Translations under genes and position numbers: made by a program
Assembly (NCBI GenBank): GCA_964582225.1
Contig: CAZORA010000001.1
Coordinates: 124,001 to 188,000 of the forward strand
Origin: Dokdonella_A sp964582225
GTDB taxonomy: Bacteria > Pseudomonadota > Gammaproteobacteria > Xanthomonadales > Rhodanobacteraceae
Direction of reading: 5' to 3'
DNA: 64,000 nt
Shown: positions 35,307 to 44,563 of the stretch, piece after piece
Layout of the letters: the number at the start of each line of letters is the position of its first letter
How positions within the stretch are numbered: position 1 is the stretch's first letter
Notes under the pieces: model-generated
What the model was told of the DNA's origin: nothing
Database searches by the model: none
What the model saw: the letters and a program-made list of their open reading frames with translations, nothing else

Positions 35307-38066
35307 TCAAACAAGGCTGCCGTGGCAGTGCTTGTACTTCTTTCCCGAACCGCATGGACAGGGATCGTTGCGGCCAACCTTCGGCGCGTCGCGATGTATC
35401 GGCATCTGCGGCTGCGCCGCCCGCGCCGGCAGTTCGCCGCCGGCCGCGCCCACCGCCTCGGCGGCGATACCCGCAACCTCGGCGTGCTGGAACTGCATGG
35501 CGCGCGCCTGCGCTTCCGCAAGGCGTTGCTGTTCGGCCTCCATCGCCGCGATTTCCTCCTCGCTGCGAATGCGCACGCGCGCAATCAGCGCGACCACATC
35601 GTGCTTGATGCGCCCGAGCATGCCCTGAAACAGCTCGAAGGCCTCGCGCTTGAACTCCTGCTTGGGCTGCTTCTGCGCGTAGCTGCGCAGGTAGATGCCC
35701 TGGCGCAGGTAGTCCATGTTGGACAAGTGCTCCTTCCAGCAGTTGTCGAGCACCGACAGCAGCACATGGCGCTCCAGCCCGCGCATCAGCTCCGAGCCCA
35801 CCACCGCTTCCTTCTCGCGGAACATGCGGTCGGCGGCGTCCAGCACATAGGCCAGGATCTCGTCTGCGGCGGCTTCGTTTTGCTCATCGAGCCAGGCCTT
35901 GACGTTGAGCGTCAGGCCGAAGTCCTGCGCCAGCGCGTTGCTCAGGCCGCTCAGGTTCCACTGGTCCTCGATCGAATCAGCCGGGACGAAGCTGCGCACC
36001 ACCTCGGTGAACACGTCCTGGCGAATGTTGGCGATCGTTTCGGCGACGTTGTCGCTGTCGAGCAGCTCGTTGCGCTGCTCGTAGATGACCTTGCGCTGGT
36101 CGTTGGCAGTGTCGTCGAACTCGAGCAGGTGCTTGCGGATGTCGAAGTTGTGCGCTTCGACCTTGCGCTGCGCTTTCTCGATCTGGCGGCTGACCATGCG
36201 GTCCTGGATCGCGTCGTTCTCCTTCATGCCGAACAGGCGCATCAGTCGCGCCACGCCTTCGCCCATGAAGATGCGGATCAGGTTGTCTTCCAGGGACAGG
36301 TAGAAGCGACTGGAGCCGTCATCGCCCTGGCGACCGGAGCGGCCGCGCAGCTGGTTGTCGATACGCCGCGACTCGTGACGCTCGGTGCCAACGATGCGCA
36401 GGCCACCAAGGCGCAACACCTCGTCGTGGCGCTCCTGCCAGGCGTTCTTGATCCGCTCGCGCTCGGCCTCGGGCGCATCCTCACCCAGCTCGGCCAGCTC
36501 GGCTTCGAGACTGCCGCCGAGCACGATGTCGGTGCCGCGGCCGGCCATGTTGGTGGCGATGGTCACCGCGCCCGGTCGACCCGCCTGGGCCACGATCTGG
36601 GCCTCGCGCTCATGCTGCTTGGCGTTCAGCACCTCGTGCGGCACGCCTTCCTTCTTCAGCATGCCGGCGAGGAGCTCGGAAATGTCGATCGAGGCGGTGC
36701 CGACCAGCACCGGCTGACCGCGTGCATTGCTGTCCTTGATGTCCTCGATGATCGCCTGGTACTTCGGCGCCGCCTTGAGGAACACGACATCCGGCTCATC
36801 CTTGCGGATCATCGGTTTGTGGGTCGGAATGACGACCACTTCCAGACCGTAGATCGACTCGAACTCGTAGGCTTCGGTGTCGGCCGTGCCGGTCATGCCG
36901 GACAGCTTGTCGTACATGCGGAACAGGTTCTGGAAGGTGATCGAGGCCAGCGTCTGGTTCTCGCGCTGGATCGGCACGCCTTCCTTTGCCTCGACCGCCT
37001 GGTGCAGGCCGTCAGACCAGCGCCGTCCGGCCAGGGTGCGGCCAGTGAACTCGTCGACGATGATCACCTCGCCGTCGCGCACGATGTAGTCCACGTCGCG
37101 CTGATAGATCGCGTGCGCCCGCAGCGCCGCGTTCAGATGGTGGACCACCGCGATGTGCGGGGCGTCATAGAGCCCGTCGTCCTCACCGAGGATGCCTTCG
37201 GCGCGCAGCAGCTGCTCGACGTGCTCCATGCCCTCTTCGGAGAGATAGACCTGCTTCTGCTTCTCGTCGACCCAGTAGTCGCCCGGCACCGGCGGCTCGT
37301 CCGGCTTCGGTTCGCGCTCCTGGCGCACGAGATTCGGCACCACGCGGTTGACCTTGACGTAGAGCTGCGGCGACTCGTCGGAGGGGCCGGAAATGATGAG
37401 CGGGGTGCGCGCCTCGTCGATCAGGATCGAATCGACCTCGTCGACGATGGCGAAGTGCAGGCCGCGCTGATAGCGCTGATCGGCCGCCTGGGCCATGTTG
37501 TCGCGCAGGTAGTCGAAGCCGTATTCATTGTTGGTGCCATAGGTGATGTCGGCTGCGTAGGCCGCGCGCTTGTCGGCGTGGTCCATGCCGGGCCACACGG
37601 TACCGACCGTCATGCCGAGGAAGCCGTAGACGCGCCCCATCCAGGCTGCGTCACGCTTGGCGAGGTAGTCGTTTACCGTCACCACATGCACGCCCTTGCC
37701 TTCGAGCGCGTTCAAATACACCGGCAGGGTTGCCACCAGGGTCTTGCCTTCGCCGGTGCGCATCTCGGCGATCTTGCCCATGTGCAGCACCATGCCGCCG
37801 ATCAGCTGCACGTCGTAGTGACGCAGGCCGAGCACGCGCCGTGATGCCTCGCGCACCACGGCGAAGGCTTCCTCGAGCAGGCTGTCGAGCTTGGCGCCTG
37901 CAGCAAGCCGCTGGCGGAACTCGGCGGTCTTGCCGCGCAGCTCGTCGTCGGAAAGCTCCTTGAAGGCCGGCTCGAGCGCGTTGATGCGCGCCACAGACCT
38001 GCCCAGCTGACGCAACACGCGCTCGTTTCGGCTGCCGAAAATACGCGTCAGTACGGTGTTGAACAT
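35307..38066 (-). CDS. secA: Preprotein translocase ATPase SecA
   Basis: The 919-aa protein begins MFNTVLTRIFGSRNERVLRQL. It has the nucleotide-binding motif MRTGEGKTLVATLPVYLNAL, IVDEVDSILIDEARTPLIIS (Walker B and cross-linking region), GRGTDIVLGGS and LRGRSGRQGDDGSSRFYLS. It ends in the zinc/SecB-binding tail NDPCPCGSGKKYKHC. It drives Sec-dependent export of proteins through SecYEG. mutT follows within 13 bp. The 458 bp upstream separates it from the M23 peptidase gene. Confidence 0.98.
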   Translation of the reverse strand: MFNTVLTRIFGSRNERVLRQLGRSVARINALEPAFKELSDDELRGKTAEFRQRLAAGAKLDSLLEEAFAVVREASRRVLGLRHYDVQLIGGMVLHMGKIAEMRTGEGKTLVATLPVYLNALEGKGVHVVTVNDYLAKRDAAWMGRVYGFLGMTVGTVWPGMDHADKRAAYAADITYGTNNEYGFDYLRDNMAQAADQRYQRGLHFAIVDEVDSILIDEARTPLIISGPSDESPQLYVKVNRVVPNLVRQEREPKPDEPPVPGDYWVDEKQKQVYLSEEGMEHVEQLLRAEGILGEDDGLYDAPHIAVVHHLNAALRAHAIYQRDVDYIVRDGEVIIVDEFTGRTLAGRRWSDGLHQAVEAKEGVPIQRENQTLASITFQNLFRMYDKLSGMTGTADTEAYEFESIYGLEVVVIPTHKPMIRKDEPDVVFLKAAPKYQAIIEDIKDSNARGQPVLVGTASIDISELLAGMLKKEGVPHEVLNAKQHEREAQIVAQAGRPGAVTIATNMAGRGTDIVLGGSLEAELAELGEDAPEAERERIKNAWQERHDEVLRLGGLRIVGTERHESRRIDNQLRGRSGRQGDDGSSRFYLSLEDNLIRIFMGEGVARLMRLFGMKENDAIQDRMVSRQIEKAQRKVEAHNFDIRKHLLEFDDTANDQRKVIYEQRNELLDSDNVAETIANIRQDVFTEVVRSFVPADSIEDQWNLSGLSNALAQDFGLTLNVKAWLDEQNEAAADEILAYVLDAADRMFREKEAVVGSELMRGLERHVLLSVLDNCWKEHLSNMDYLRQGIYLRSYAQKQPKQEFKREAFELFQGMLGRIKHDVVALIARVRIRSEEEIAAMEAEQQRLAEAQARAMQFQHAEVAGIAAEAVGAAGGELPARAAQPQMPIHRDAPKVGRNDPCPCGSGKKYKHCHGSLV

Positions 38067-38524
38067 GGATGATCTTCGCTTCGGGACTGGGAACGGCGGG
38101 TGCGGCCCGGCGAACGGCCGGCCGCTTGCAGGTCGGGGGGCTCACGGAACGCGGCGGGCTGGAGCTCCGGCGGGAGACACGGCGGGAAACGCCAGTGAAT
38201 GGGGGTCTGGAGGCTCCTGCGCCGCGAGTAGTCAACCGACCGGTGGGTCATGAATCCAACGAGTCTCACGCGGTGGCGCAACCGAATCGCGCCGCCCACC
38301 GCGCATGATACGGCGGTGAGACCTCGAGAAAAACCAGTTTGTGCCGGGGCGGCGGAATTTCAAGGCAGAAGCAGATACGAACGCGCCGGCCCCGGCAGCC
38401 CCGCCGTGAAGCGACACCGCGGTCGAGGTCACGCAACGCGACGCCATCCGAGGCTGCGCGGCAGTCAACCGGACGTGAGCGGCTTCACCGCGCCGCGCAG
38501 ACACTCCTGGCGCCGTGCAGCCCC
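38067..38524. other. Gene-free stretch upstream of secA
   Basis: No coding frame with family-like sequence or signal-peptide character is visible on either strand, and there is no secM-like ORF with an arrest-peptide motif. On the minus strand a weak -10-like TATCAT occurs near 38305. GC-rich inverted segments around 38385-38425 could fold, but none is long or perfect. The stretch probably holds the secA promoter and leader and the end of the upstream transcript. Confidence 0.4.
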
Positions 38525-39478
38525 TCAACCGCGGGCGGCGCCGCTGCTCCCGCTCGCCCTCACGTAGATCATCGGGTTCACCGCGCGGCCGTCTCGCCAG
38601 ACTTCGAAGTGACAGTGCGGCCCGGTCGAGCGACCGGACGACCCGACCTTGGCAATCACCTCGCCCGCGCGCACGCGCTGACCGGCGCGCACCTCCAGCG
38701 CCGAATTGTGAGCGTAGCGGGTTACGTAGCCGTTGCCGTGATCCACCTCGACCACCTTGCCGTAGCCGCTGCGGACGTCGGCGAAGGTGACCAGGCCGTC
38801 CGCCACCGACAGCACCGGGGTGCCCAGCGGCGCCGCGAAATCGACGCCGCTGTGGAGGCTCGAGTGGCCGTTGATCGGGTCGGTGCGCCCGCCATAGGTG
38901 GACGAAACGTAGCCCTGTGCGATCGGCATGCCGCTCGGCAGCAGTGCGCGATCGATTTGCCGATTGCGCAGCAGGTTCTCGAGCACGTCGAGCTGGGCCG
39001 CCTGACGATCGAACTCCGCGCGCAGTTCGTCGAGGCCCTGCTGGAACGGCAGCGGCGCTTCCAGGCCGATCGATCCCGGTTCTTCCGGACCACCCACGCC
39101 GGGAGCAAAACTGAAGTCGAACTCGCCATCATCGAGCTTGCCAACCCGCGTCAGACGCTCGCCGAGCGCGTTCAGCCGAGTGGCCTGCGCCTGCAGCTGG
39201 CCGAGCTGAAGCGCTAGCGCGTCCAGATCGCGGTGCGCTTCGCGCTCGAACGAGGTGATCGCACCGCGCTGAGCGTCGATCGCGCCGCGCAGCTGGGCAA
39301 CCTGGCGCAGCTCGTCACGCGAGGAGCTTGCGGCTAGCAGGGCGACTGCAGCGCCGACGGCGAGCAGCAGGGCAGCTGCGCCCAAGGCGGCGGCGGCGAT
39401 CAGCAGCCGCACGCGCGCGCTCTTCAGATCGAGGCAGCGCGGGAGGGCGTGAGAGTTGGGAACGATTATGATGTTCAT
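38525..39478 (-). CDS. M23-family peptidoglycan endopeptidase, membrane-anchored
   Basis: The 317-aa protein starts MNIIIVPNSHALPRCLDLKS at ATG 39478, with one membrane segment (about 24-52). A coiled-coil-like region follows (about 55-165, QVAQLRGAIDAQRGAI and later), then the LytM/M23 domain with HSGVDFAAP (zinc His and Asp) and GPHCHFEVW (HxH). All expected ligands are present, so it should be an active metallopeptidase cleaving peptidoglycan cross-links, unlike degenerate EnvC/NlpD regulators. It lies between the lpxC-dcw block and secA, and diverges from the DciA-like gene. Confidence 0.92.
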   Translation of the reverse strand: MNIIIVPNSHALPRCLDLKSARVRLLIAAAALGAAALLLAVGAAVALLAASSSRDELRQVAQLRGAIDAQRGAITSFEREAHRDLDALALQLGQLQAQATRLNALGERLTRVGKLDDGEFDFSFAPGVGGPEEPGSIGLEAPLPFQQGLDELRAEFDRQAAQLDVLENLLRNRQIDRALLPSGMPIAQGYVSSTYGGRTDPINGHSSLHSGVDFAAPLGTPVLSVADGLVTFADVRSGYGKVVEVDHGNGYVTRYAHNSALEVRAGQRVRAGEVIAKVGSSGRSTGPHCHFEVWRDGRAVNPMIYVRASGSSGAARG

Positions 39479-39503
39479 CGAGGTCTGCGCCAGGTTCGTG
39501 CAC

Positions 39504-39959
39504 GTGTCGTCAAGCCGAAACCCACTTCCGGGCTCCACGCGCGGCCTGCGCCGCGCTGCCGAGTGCCTCGGCCTTGACGCGCTGGCGAGCCGTGCGCAAG
39601 CGCTGGACGCGCTCGATGCACGGCTTCGCCGGCTGATGCCCACAGCGGTCGCGGGCGAGGTACGCCTCGCCGACGTCCGCAACGGACGACTGGTGTTCTT
39701 GGCCTCCAGTCCGACCTGGGCCAGCCGTCTGCGACTTTGTCAGGCCGCACTGCTGACCGAGGCCTGCACCGCCCTTGCCGGCACGGTGGATCTCCTGGTG
39801 GTGAAAGTGGCGCCCCTGCGGTCCGTTCCCGCGGAACCGGCAGGGCGAAAGCCTCTCTCACGAACCACGGCGCAGCATCTACGCGCCGCAGCCGATACAG
39901 TGCGCGACCCTGAACTGCGGGCGCTCTACCTGCATCTGGCGTCCTTCGCCGACGAATGA
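39504..39959 (+). CDS. DUF721/DciA-like protein
   Basis: The 151-aa protein matches DUF721 in its core (about 45-100: RLADVRNGRLVFLASSPTWASRLRL). DciA proteins of this family load the replicative helicase DnaB in bacteria lacking DnaC. The N-terminal helix region before the core is present (CLGLDALASRAQALDALDARLRRLMP). The start is probably GTG 39504, with AGG nine bases upstream; GTG 39498 is the alternative. It is the only plus-strand gene between secA and rnpB. Confidence 0.75.
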   Translation: MSSSRNPLPGSTRGLRRAAECLGLDALASRAQALDALDARLRRLMPTAVAGEVRLADVRNGRLVFLASSPTWASRLRLCQAALLTEACTALAGTVDLLVVKVAPLRSVPAEPAGRKPLSRTTAQHLRAAADTVRDPELRALYLHLASFADE

Positions 39960-40082
39960 TCCCACAACTGCCTGCCGCCTCCCGCGGCGCGCGCCCCGCC
40001 CTGGCGCCAACCCTCCTCCGGAAACGTCACCGGCGCAACGGCCCGTGCCGATCCCGTATTGCTCCGCGATCCGCGAGCGGGC

Positions 40083-40994
40083 TCAGACCGCCTGCGCCGG
40101 ATGCACGTAGGAAATCGGCGCGGACTGCTCGTCCTCGAAGCTGACTTCCTCCCATGCTGAAGCGTCGGCAATCAGCGTACGCAACAGCTTGTTGTTGAGC
40201 TCGTGACCTGATTTGTAGCCGTAAAATGCGCCGATAAGACTGTGCCCGAGCAGGTACAGATCGCCGATGGCGTCGAGGATCTTGTGCTTGACGAACTCGT
40301 CCTCGTAGCGCAGGCCGTCCTCGTTCAGTACCCGGTAGTCGTCGAGCACGATCGCGTTGTCCATCGAGCCGCCGAGCGCGAGGTTGCGCTCGCGCAGCAT
40401 CTCGATGTCGCGCATAAAGCCGAAGGTCCGCGCGCGGCTTACTTCCTTGACGAAGGACGTCGTCGAGAAGTCGATCTCGCTGGTCGAGCTGCGCGAAGTG
40501 AACAGCGGGTGGTTGAAGTCGATCGAGAAGCCGACTTTGAAGCCGTCGAAGGGCTCGAAGCGCGCCCACTTGTCGCCGTTGCGAACCGTGACCGATTTCT
40601 TGATGCGGATGAAGCGCTTGGCCTTGACCTGCTCATCGATGCCAGCCGACTGCAGCAGGAACACGAACGGACCCGCACTGCCGTCCATGATCGGCACCTC
40701 GGGCGCCGACAGGTCGACGTAGGCGTTGTCGATTCCAAGCCCCGCCATCGCCGACAGCAGATGCTCGACGGTGGCGATGCGCACCGCTCCCTTCACCAGG
40801 GTGGTGGAGAGGCGGGTATCGCCAACGTTTTCGCAGCAGGAGCGGATTTCCACTGGTTCAGGCAGATCGATGCGGCGAAACACGATGCCGGTATCGACGG
40901 CCGCCGGCCGCAAGGTCATGTATACCTTGTCGCCCGTGTGGAGGCCCACGCCCGTCGCCCGAATCACGTTCTTGAGCGTGCGCTGTCTGATCAT
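40083..40994 (-). CDS. lpxC: UDP-3-O-acyl-N-acetylglucosamine deacetylase LpxC
   Basis: The 303-aa protein (MIRQRTLKNVIRATGVGLH) shows the zinc motifs VEHLLSAMAGLGIDNAYVDL, KHKILDAIGDLYLLGH and GHSLIGAFYGYKSGHELNNKL. It catalyses the first committed step of lipid A synthesis. ATG 40994 is the family-like start. It follows ftsZ at 234 bp, the usual gammaproteobacterial position at the end of the dcw cluster, and may have its own promoter in that gap, although I find no convincing hexamers. Confidence 0.97.
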   Translation of the reverse strand: MIRQRTLKNVIRATGVGLHTGDKVYMTLRPAAVDTGIVFRRIDLPEPVEIRSCCENVGDTRLSTTLVKGAVRIATVEHLLSAMAGLGIDNAYVDLSAPEVPIMDGSAGPFVFLLQSAGIDEQVKAKRFIRIKKSVTVRNGDKWARFEPFDGFKVGFSIDFNHPLFTSRSSTSEIDFSTTSFVKEVSRARTFGFMRDIEMLRERNLALGGSMDNAIVLDDYRVLNEDGLRYEDEFVKHKILDAIGDLYLLGHSLIGAFYGYKSGHELNNKLLRTLIADASAWEEVSFEDEQSAPISYVHPAQAV

Positions 40995-41228
40995 CTTTTT
41001 TGCGGTGCTCGCGGACAGGAGTCGACAAAACGGCGCGAGCGTAACACAGCATCTGGATCGAGAAAAGTTGAACTGATGCTTTTCGTCGACACGTTGTTGC
41101 TGGAAAGCTACAACGTGTCGAGCGGCGCGGACGCACCACGCCGCCGGCCTGACGCCACAGGCGGCGGCGCACAATGCGGTGGCGCAAGCGCATCCGCTGC
41201 GACCCGGCCGCAGCGGAACGGCCAGCGC

Positions 41229-42389
41229 TCAGTCGGCCGACTTACGCAGAAAGGCCGGGATGTCGATGTAGGTATCCGTGCCAGCAACAGCGGCTGCCCC
41301 CGCCTCGATCTGCTGCATCCGGGATGAGGCATCGAGATAGTCGGGTTCGCCGGTGGTGCCGTTGCGCACCACGCGCATCAGCGGTCGCGACGCCGCCTGG
41401 ACCTCGCGTTCGACCAGCGGCTGGCGCGGCGCGGCGCGGTTGAGCCCGGTCGCCACCACCGTGACCCGCAGTTCGTCCTTGAGATCCGCATCCAGCGCGG
41501 TGCCGATCACCACGGTCGCATCTTCACTGGCAAAACCATGCACCACGCGGCCGATTTCATCGAACTCGCGCATGGTGAGGTTCATGCCGGCGGTGACATT
41601 GACCAGGATGCCGCAGGCACCAGCCAGATTGACGTCCTCGAGCAGCGGGTTGCTGATCGCCGCCTCCGCGGCTGCCCCAGCGCGGTCGTCACCCTTGGCG
41701 GTGCCAGATCCCATCATCGCCATGCCCATCTCGCTCATCACCGTGCGCACGTCGGCGAAGTCGACGTTGATCAGGCCCGGGCGCGTGATCAGATCGGCGA
41801 TGCCCTGCACGGCACCGAGCAGCACGTCGTTGGCGGCGCGAAAGGCGCTCAGCAGGGTCACTTCGCGACCAAGCACGGTCAGAAGCTTTTCGTTGGGTAC
41901 CGTGATCAGCGAATCGCAGTGTTGACCGAGGTCCTCGATGCCCTTCAGCGCCACCCGCATGCGCCGGCTGCCTTCGAAGGGAAACGGCTTGGTGACCACC
42001 GCCACCGTGAGCACGCCGAGCTCCTTCGCCAGCTGCGCGACCACCGGCGCCGCGCCGGTGCCGGTGCCGCCGCCCATGCCGGCGGTGATGAATACCATAT
42101 CGGCACCCTGCAGCAGCTCGACGATCCGCTCTCGATCTTCCAGCGCCGCCTGGCGTCCGACCTCGGGATTGGCGCCGGCGCCAAGCCCCTTGGTGACGTT
42201 GCCGCCAAGCTGCAGCGTGACCTTCGCGCCGCTCGATCGCAACGCCTGCGCATCGGTATTGGCGCAGATGAACTCCACGCCTTCGACGCCTGCCTGCACC
42301 ATGTGACCAACGGCGTTGCCACCGCCGCCGCCCACGCCCACCACTTTGATGACGGCATTAGGCGCCATCCTCTCAACCAGTTCAAACAT
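41229..42389 (-). CDS. ftsZ: Cell division GTPase FtsZ
   Basis: The 386-aa tubulin homologue has the GTP-binding loop AGMGGGTGTGAAPVVA, the T7 loop NVDFADVRTVM and the conserved C-terminal peptide DTYIDIPAFLRK that binds FtsA and ZipA. The linker between the globular core and this peptide is short (about 50 residues). A good ribosome binding site (GGAAGGA) precedes ATG 42389. It is separated from ftsA by 192 bp, the widest gap in the cluster. Confidence 0.98.
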   Translation of the reverse strand: MFELVERMAPNAVIKVVGVGGGGGNAVGHMVQAGVEGVEFICANTDAQALRSSGAKVTLQLGGNVTKGLGAGANPEVGRQAALEDRERIVELLQGADMVFITAGMGGGTGTGAAPVVAQLAKELGVLTVAVVTKPFPFEGSRRMRVALKGIEDLGQHCDSLITVPNEKLLTVLGREVTLLSAFRAANDVLLGAVQGIADLITRPGLINVDFADVRTVMSEMGMAMMGSGTAKGDDRAGAAAEAAISNPLLEDVNLAGACGILVNVTAGMNLTMREFDEIGRVVHGFASEDATVVIGTALDADLKDELRVTVVATGLNRAAPRQPLVEREVQAASRPLMRVVRNGTTGEPDYLDASSRMQQIEAGAAAVAGTDTYIDIPAFLRKSAD

Positions 42390-42474
42390 GAGTCCTTCCT
42401 CCGCATTGTGGTTTCCGCCTGTCTATCGCTTCCGGCACGCCCCTCGGTGCTCCGCACCAGGTCGGGCCGCATCG

Positions 42475-42494
42475 ACTGGCGTGTCGATGGTGGG
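42475..42494. other. Small hairpin in the ftsA-ftsZ gap
   Basis: CATCGAC and GTCGATG form a perfect 7-bp stem with a six-base loop, about 85 bases upstream of the ftsZ start on the minus strand. It could be an attenuating or RNA-processing hairpin, or incidental. The remaining gap 42390-42581 shows no strong promoter hexamers. Confidence 0.35.
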
Positions 42495-42581
42495 TGGCCG
42501 TCACGGCCGCCGCGCGGCGCTTCCGGCGCCGCCTCCCGCATTGCCCCGCGCAGGTGCCTCGAACGATCACCCGGCGGCGCA

Positions 42582-43814
42582 TCAGAATTCCCCCCGAAAC
42601 CAAGTCGACAGACGCGACCAGACGCCGCCGACCGCTCCCATCGGCGGCGCGCCGACGCGCGCGCCGTCACGCCCGCTGCCGTAGAGCAGCAAACCGACGC
42701 CGGTCGCTTGGGCCGGGCTCGCGACCATGTCGGCCAGCCCCGCCACATGCTGCGGCATGCCCAGGCGCACCGGCATGTGGAACAGCTCCTCCGCCAGGTC
42801 GATCGCGCCTTCCATGCGCGCCGCGCCACCGCTCAGCACGATGCCGGCGCGCACCAGCTCCTCGCAGGCGCTGCGACGCAGATCGGCCTGCACCATCTCG
42901 AAGATGTCCTCGTAGCGTGCCTGCACCGGCTCGGCGAGGTTCTGCCGCGCCAGCCGGCGCGGCGGGCGGTCGCCGACGCTTGGCACCTGCACGGTCTCCT
43001 CGGCGTGAACCAGCTGCGCCAGCGCGCAGCCGTAGCGCACCTTGAGCTCCTCGGCGTGCGCAGTCGGCGTGCGCGTCATGTAGCCGATGTCTGCGGTCAC
43101 CTGGTCGCCACCCACCGGCAGCGAGGCGGTGTGGCGCAGCGTGCCACCGGTATAGATCGCAATGTCGGTGGTGCCGGCGCCGATATCGACCAGACACACC
43201 CCAAGCTCGCGCTCATCCTCGGTCAGCACCGCGCGCGCCGACGCCACCGCCGCCGGCAGCAGTGCGTCGACCGAAAGTCCGCAGCGGTTGATGCACTTGC
43301 TGATGTTCTGGATCGCGCTGAGGGCGCCGGTGACCAGATGCACGTGGGCCTCAAGACGTACGCCGGACATGCCGACTGGGCGCCTGATGCCGTCGTGCCC
43401 ATCGATCAGATAACCCTGCGGCTCGCGGTACAGCACGTTGCGATCGGCGGGAATGACCACCGCGCAGGCCGAATTCAGCACCGCCTCCAGATCCGCGGCG
43501 CTGACTTCCCGCTCCCGCACCGGCGCCGTGCCGTGCGAGTTTTCATCCTTGATGTGGCTGCCGGAAATCGACGCATACACCGAGCGGATCTGGCAGCCCG
43601 CCATCAGCTCGGCTTCCTCGACCGCGCGCTGGATCGAATGTACGGTGGACTCGATATCGACCACCACGCCCTTTTTCAGACCGTGCGCGGCGTGCGAGCC
43701 GACGCCGATGATTTCCACCGGCTCTCCGGGAGCGTGTTCGCCGACGTTCGCGACGATCTTCGAGGTGCCGACGTCGAGGCCGACGATCAGGTTCTTGTCG
43801 GGCTTGCGGGTCAT
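42582..43814 (-). CDS. ftsA: Cell division protein FtsA
   Basis: The 410-aa actin-like ATPase starts at ATG 43814 (MTRKPDKNLIVGLDVGTSK). It has the nucleotide motifs GLDVGTSKI and CLVDIGAGTTDIAIY, the conserved ISGSHI loop, and an amphipathic C-terminus (GGVWSRLSTWFRGEF) for membrane attachment. It tethers FtsZ filaments to the inner membrane. The open frame extends far upstream only as a shadow of ftsQ. The start overlaps the ftsQ stop by four bases. Confidence 0.97.
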   Translation of the reverse strand: MTRKPDKNLIVGLDVGTSKIVANVGEHAPGEPVEIIGVGSHAAHGLKKGVVVDIESTVHSIQRAVEEAELMAGCQIRSVYASISGSHIKDENSHGTAPVREREVSAADLEAVLNSACAVVIPADRNVLYREPQGYLIDGHDGIRRPVGMSGVRLEAHVHLVTGALSAIQNISKCINRCGLSVDALLPAAVASARAVLTEDERELGVCLVDIGAGTTDIAIYTGGTLRHTASLPVGGDQVTADIGYMTRTPTAHAEELKVRYGCALAQLVHAEETVQVPSVGDRPPRRLARQNLAEPVQARYEDIFEMVQADLRRSACEELVRAGIVLSGGAARMEGAIDLAEELFHMPVRLGMPQHVAGLADMVASPAQATGVGLLLYGSGRDGARVGAPPMGAVGGVWSRLSTWFRGEF

Positions 43815-44563
43815 GGCAGGGCGAGAAGTGAAGGAATTGGGCCGCCCACGGGCGACGATTCGCGCGCCCGCCAGCGGACGGCGAAGCCGTTTTCGTAGCG
43901 CAGGTCGACGGCGGCGGGAGTTTCCCCGCGAGCCACGGCGATGCGCGGCCAGACGTCGAGGAAGCGACGCAGGCGCTCGCGCGGCTCGCGGCGGCCCAGC
44001 TCGATGCGCGCGCCGGAGTCCAATGTCATGGTCCAGCCGCCACGTTCCGACAGCGCCAACGCCTGGAGCTCGAGACCGCTGCCGGCAAGCTCCCTCAGGC
44101 ACAACGCGTGGAACTTCAGCACCTGATCCAGCTGCTCGTCGGGTCCGGACAGCGCCGGCAGTCCCAGCTCGTCGATGCCATCGGCGACGCTGAACACCTC
44201 GCCGCGACGATTGATCAGCTGGCCCTCGTTCCAGCGCGCCCAGGGTTGCTGCTCGTAGACCGTCAGATCGATCGTGTCCGGCCAGCGCTTGCGCACCTCG
44301 ACGCGCTCGACCCAGGGCAATCGAGCCACCGCAGCGCGCACCACGTCGAGGCGAATGGCAAAGAAGCCGTGGCCGAGCATCGGCCGCACCGCGCTGCGCA
44401 CGGCGGCGGCCGACACGTGCTCGAACTCGGCGTGCACGGCGAGCTGGGTCACCGGCCAGCGGTCGCGCGCGAACCAGCCGTTCAGCACTCCGACCACCGG
44501 CAGGGCGAGCAGCAGCAGGGCGCACAGCCAGGCCAGGATTCCGCTTGTCGAGCCGGTGTTCAT
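43811..44563 (-). CDS. ftsQ: Cell division protein FtsQ
   Basis: The 250-aa protein has a short cytoplasmic N-terminus, one membrane helix (GILAWLCALLLLALPVVGVL) and a POTRA domain (VTQLAVHAEFEHVSAAAVRSAV...WVERVEVRKRWPDTIDLTVYEQ). A beta domain follows. It links early and late divisome proteins (FtsB/FtsL). It is translationally coupled with ddl upstream and ftsA downstream by 4-bp overlaps. Confidence 0.94.
   Translation of the reverse strand: MNTGSTSGILAWLCALLLLALPVVGVLNGWFARDRWPVTQLAVHAEFEHVSAAAVRSAVRPMLGHGFFAIRLDVVRAAVARLPWVERVEVRKRWPDTIDLTVYEQQPWARWNEGQLINRRGEVFSVADGIDELGLPALSGPDEQLDQVLKFHALCLRELAGSGLELQALALSERGGWTMTLDSGARIELGRREPRERLRRFLDVWPRIAVARGETPAAVDLRYENGFAVRWRARESSPVGGPIPSLLALP

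Noticed and set aside
35295..37844. 849-codon plus-strand frame opposite secA
   Set aside because: Antisense shadow of secA with no recognisable family.
38067..38524. A secM-like leader or regulatory ORF upstream of secA
   Set aside because: No frame has a signal peptide plus an arrest-peptide-like C-terminus.
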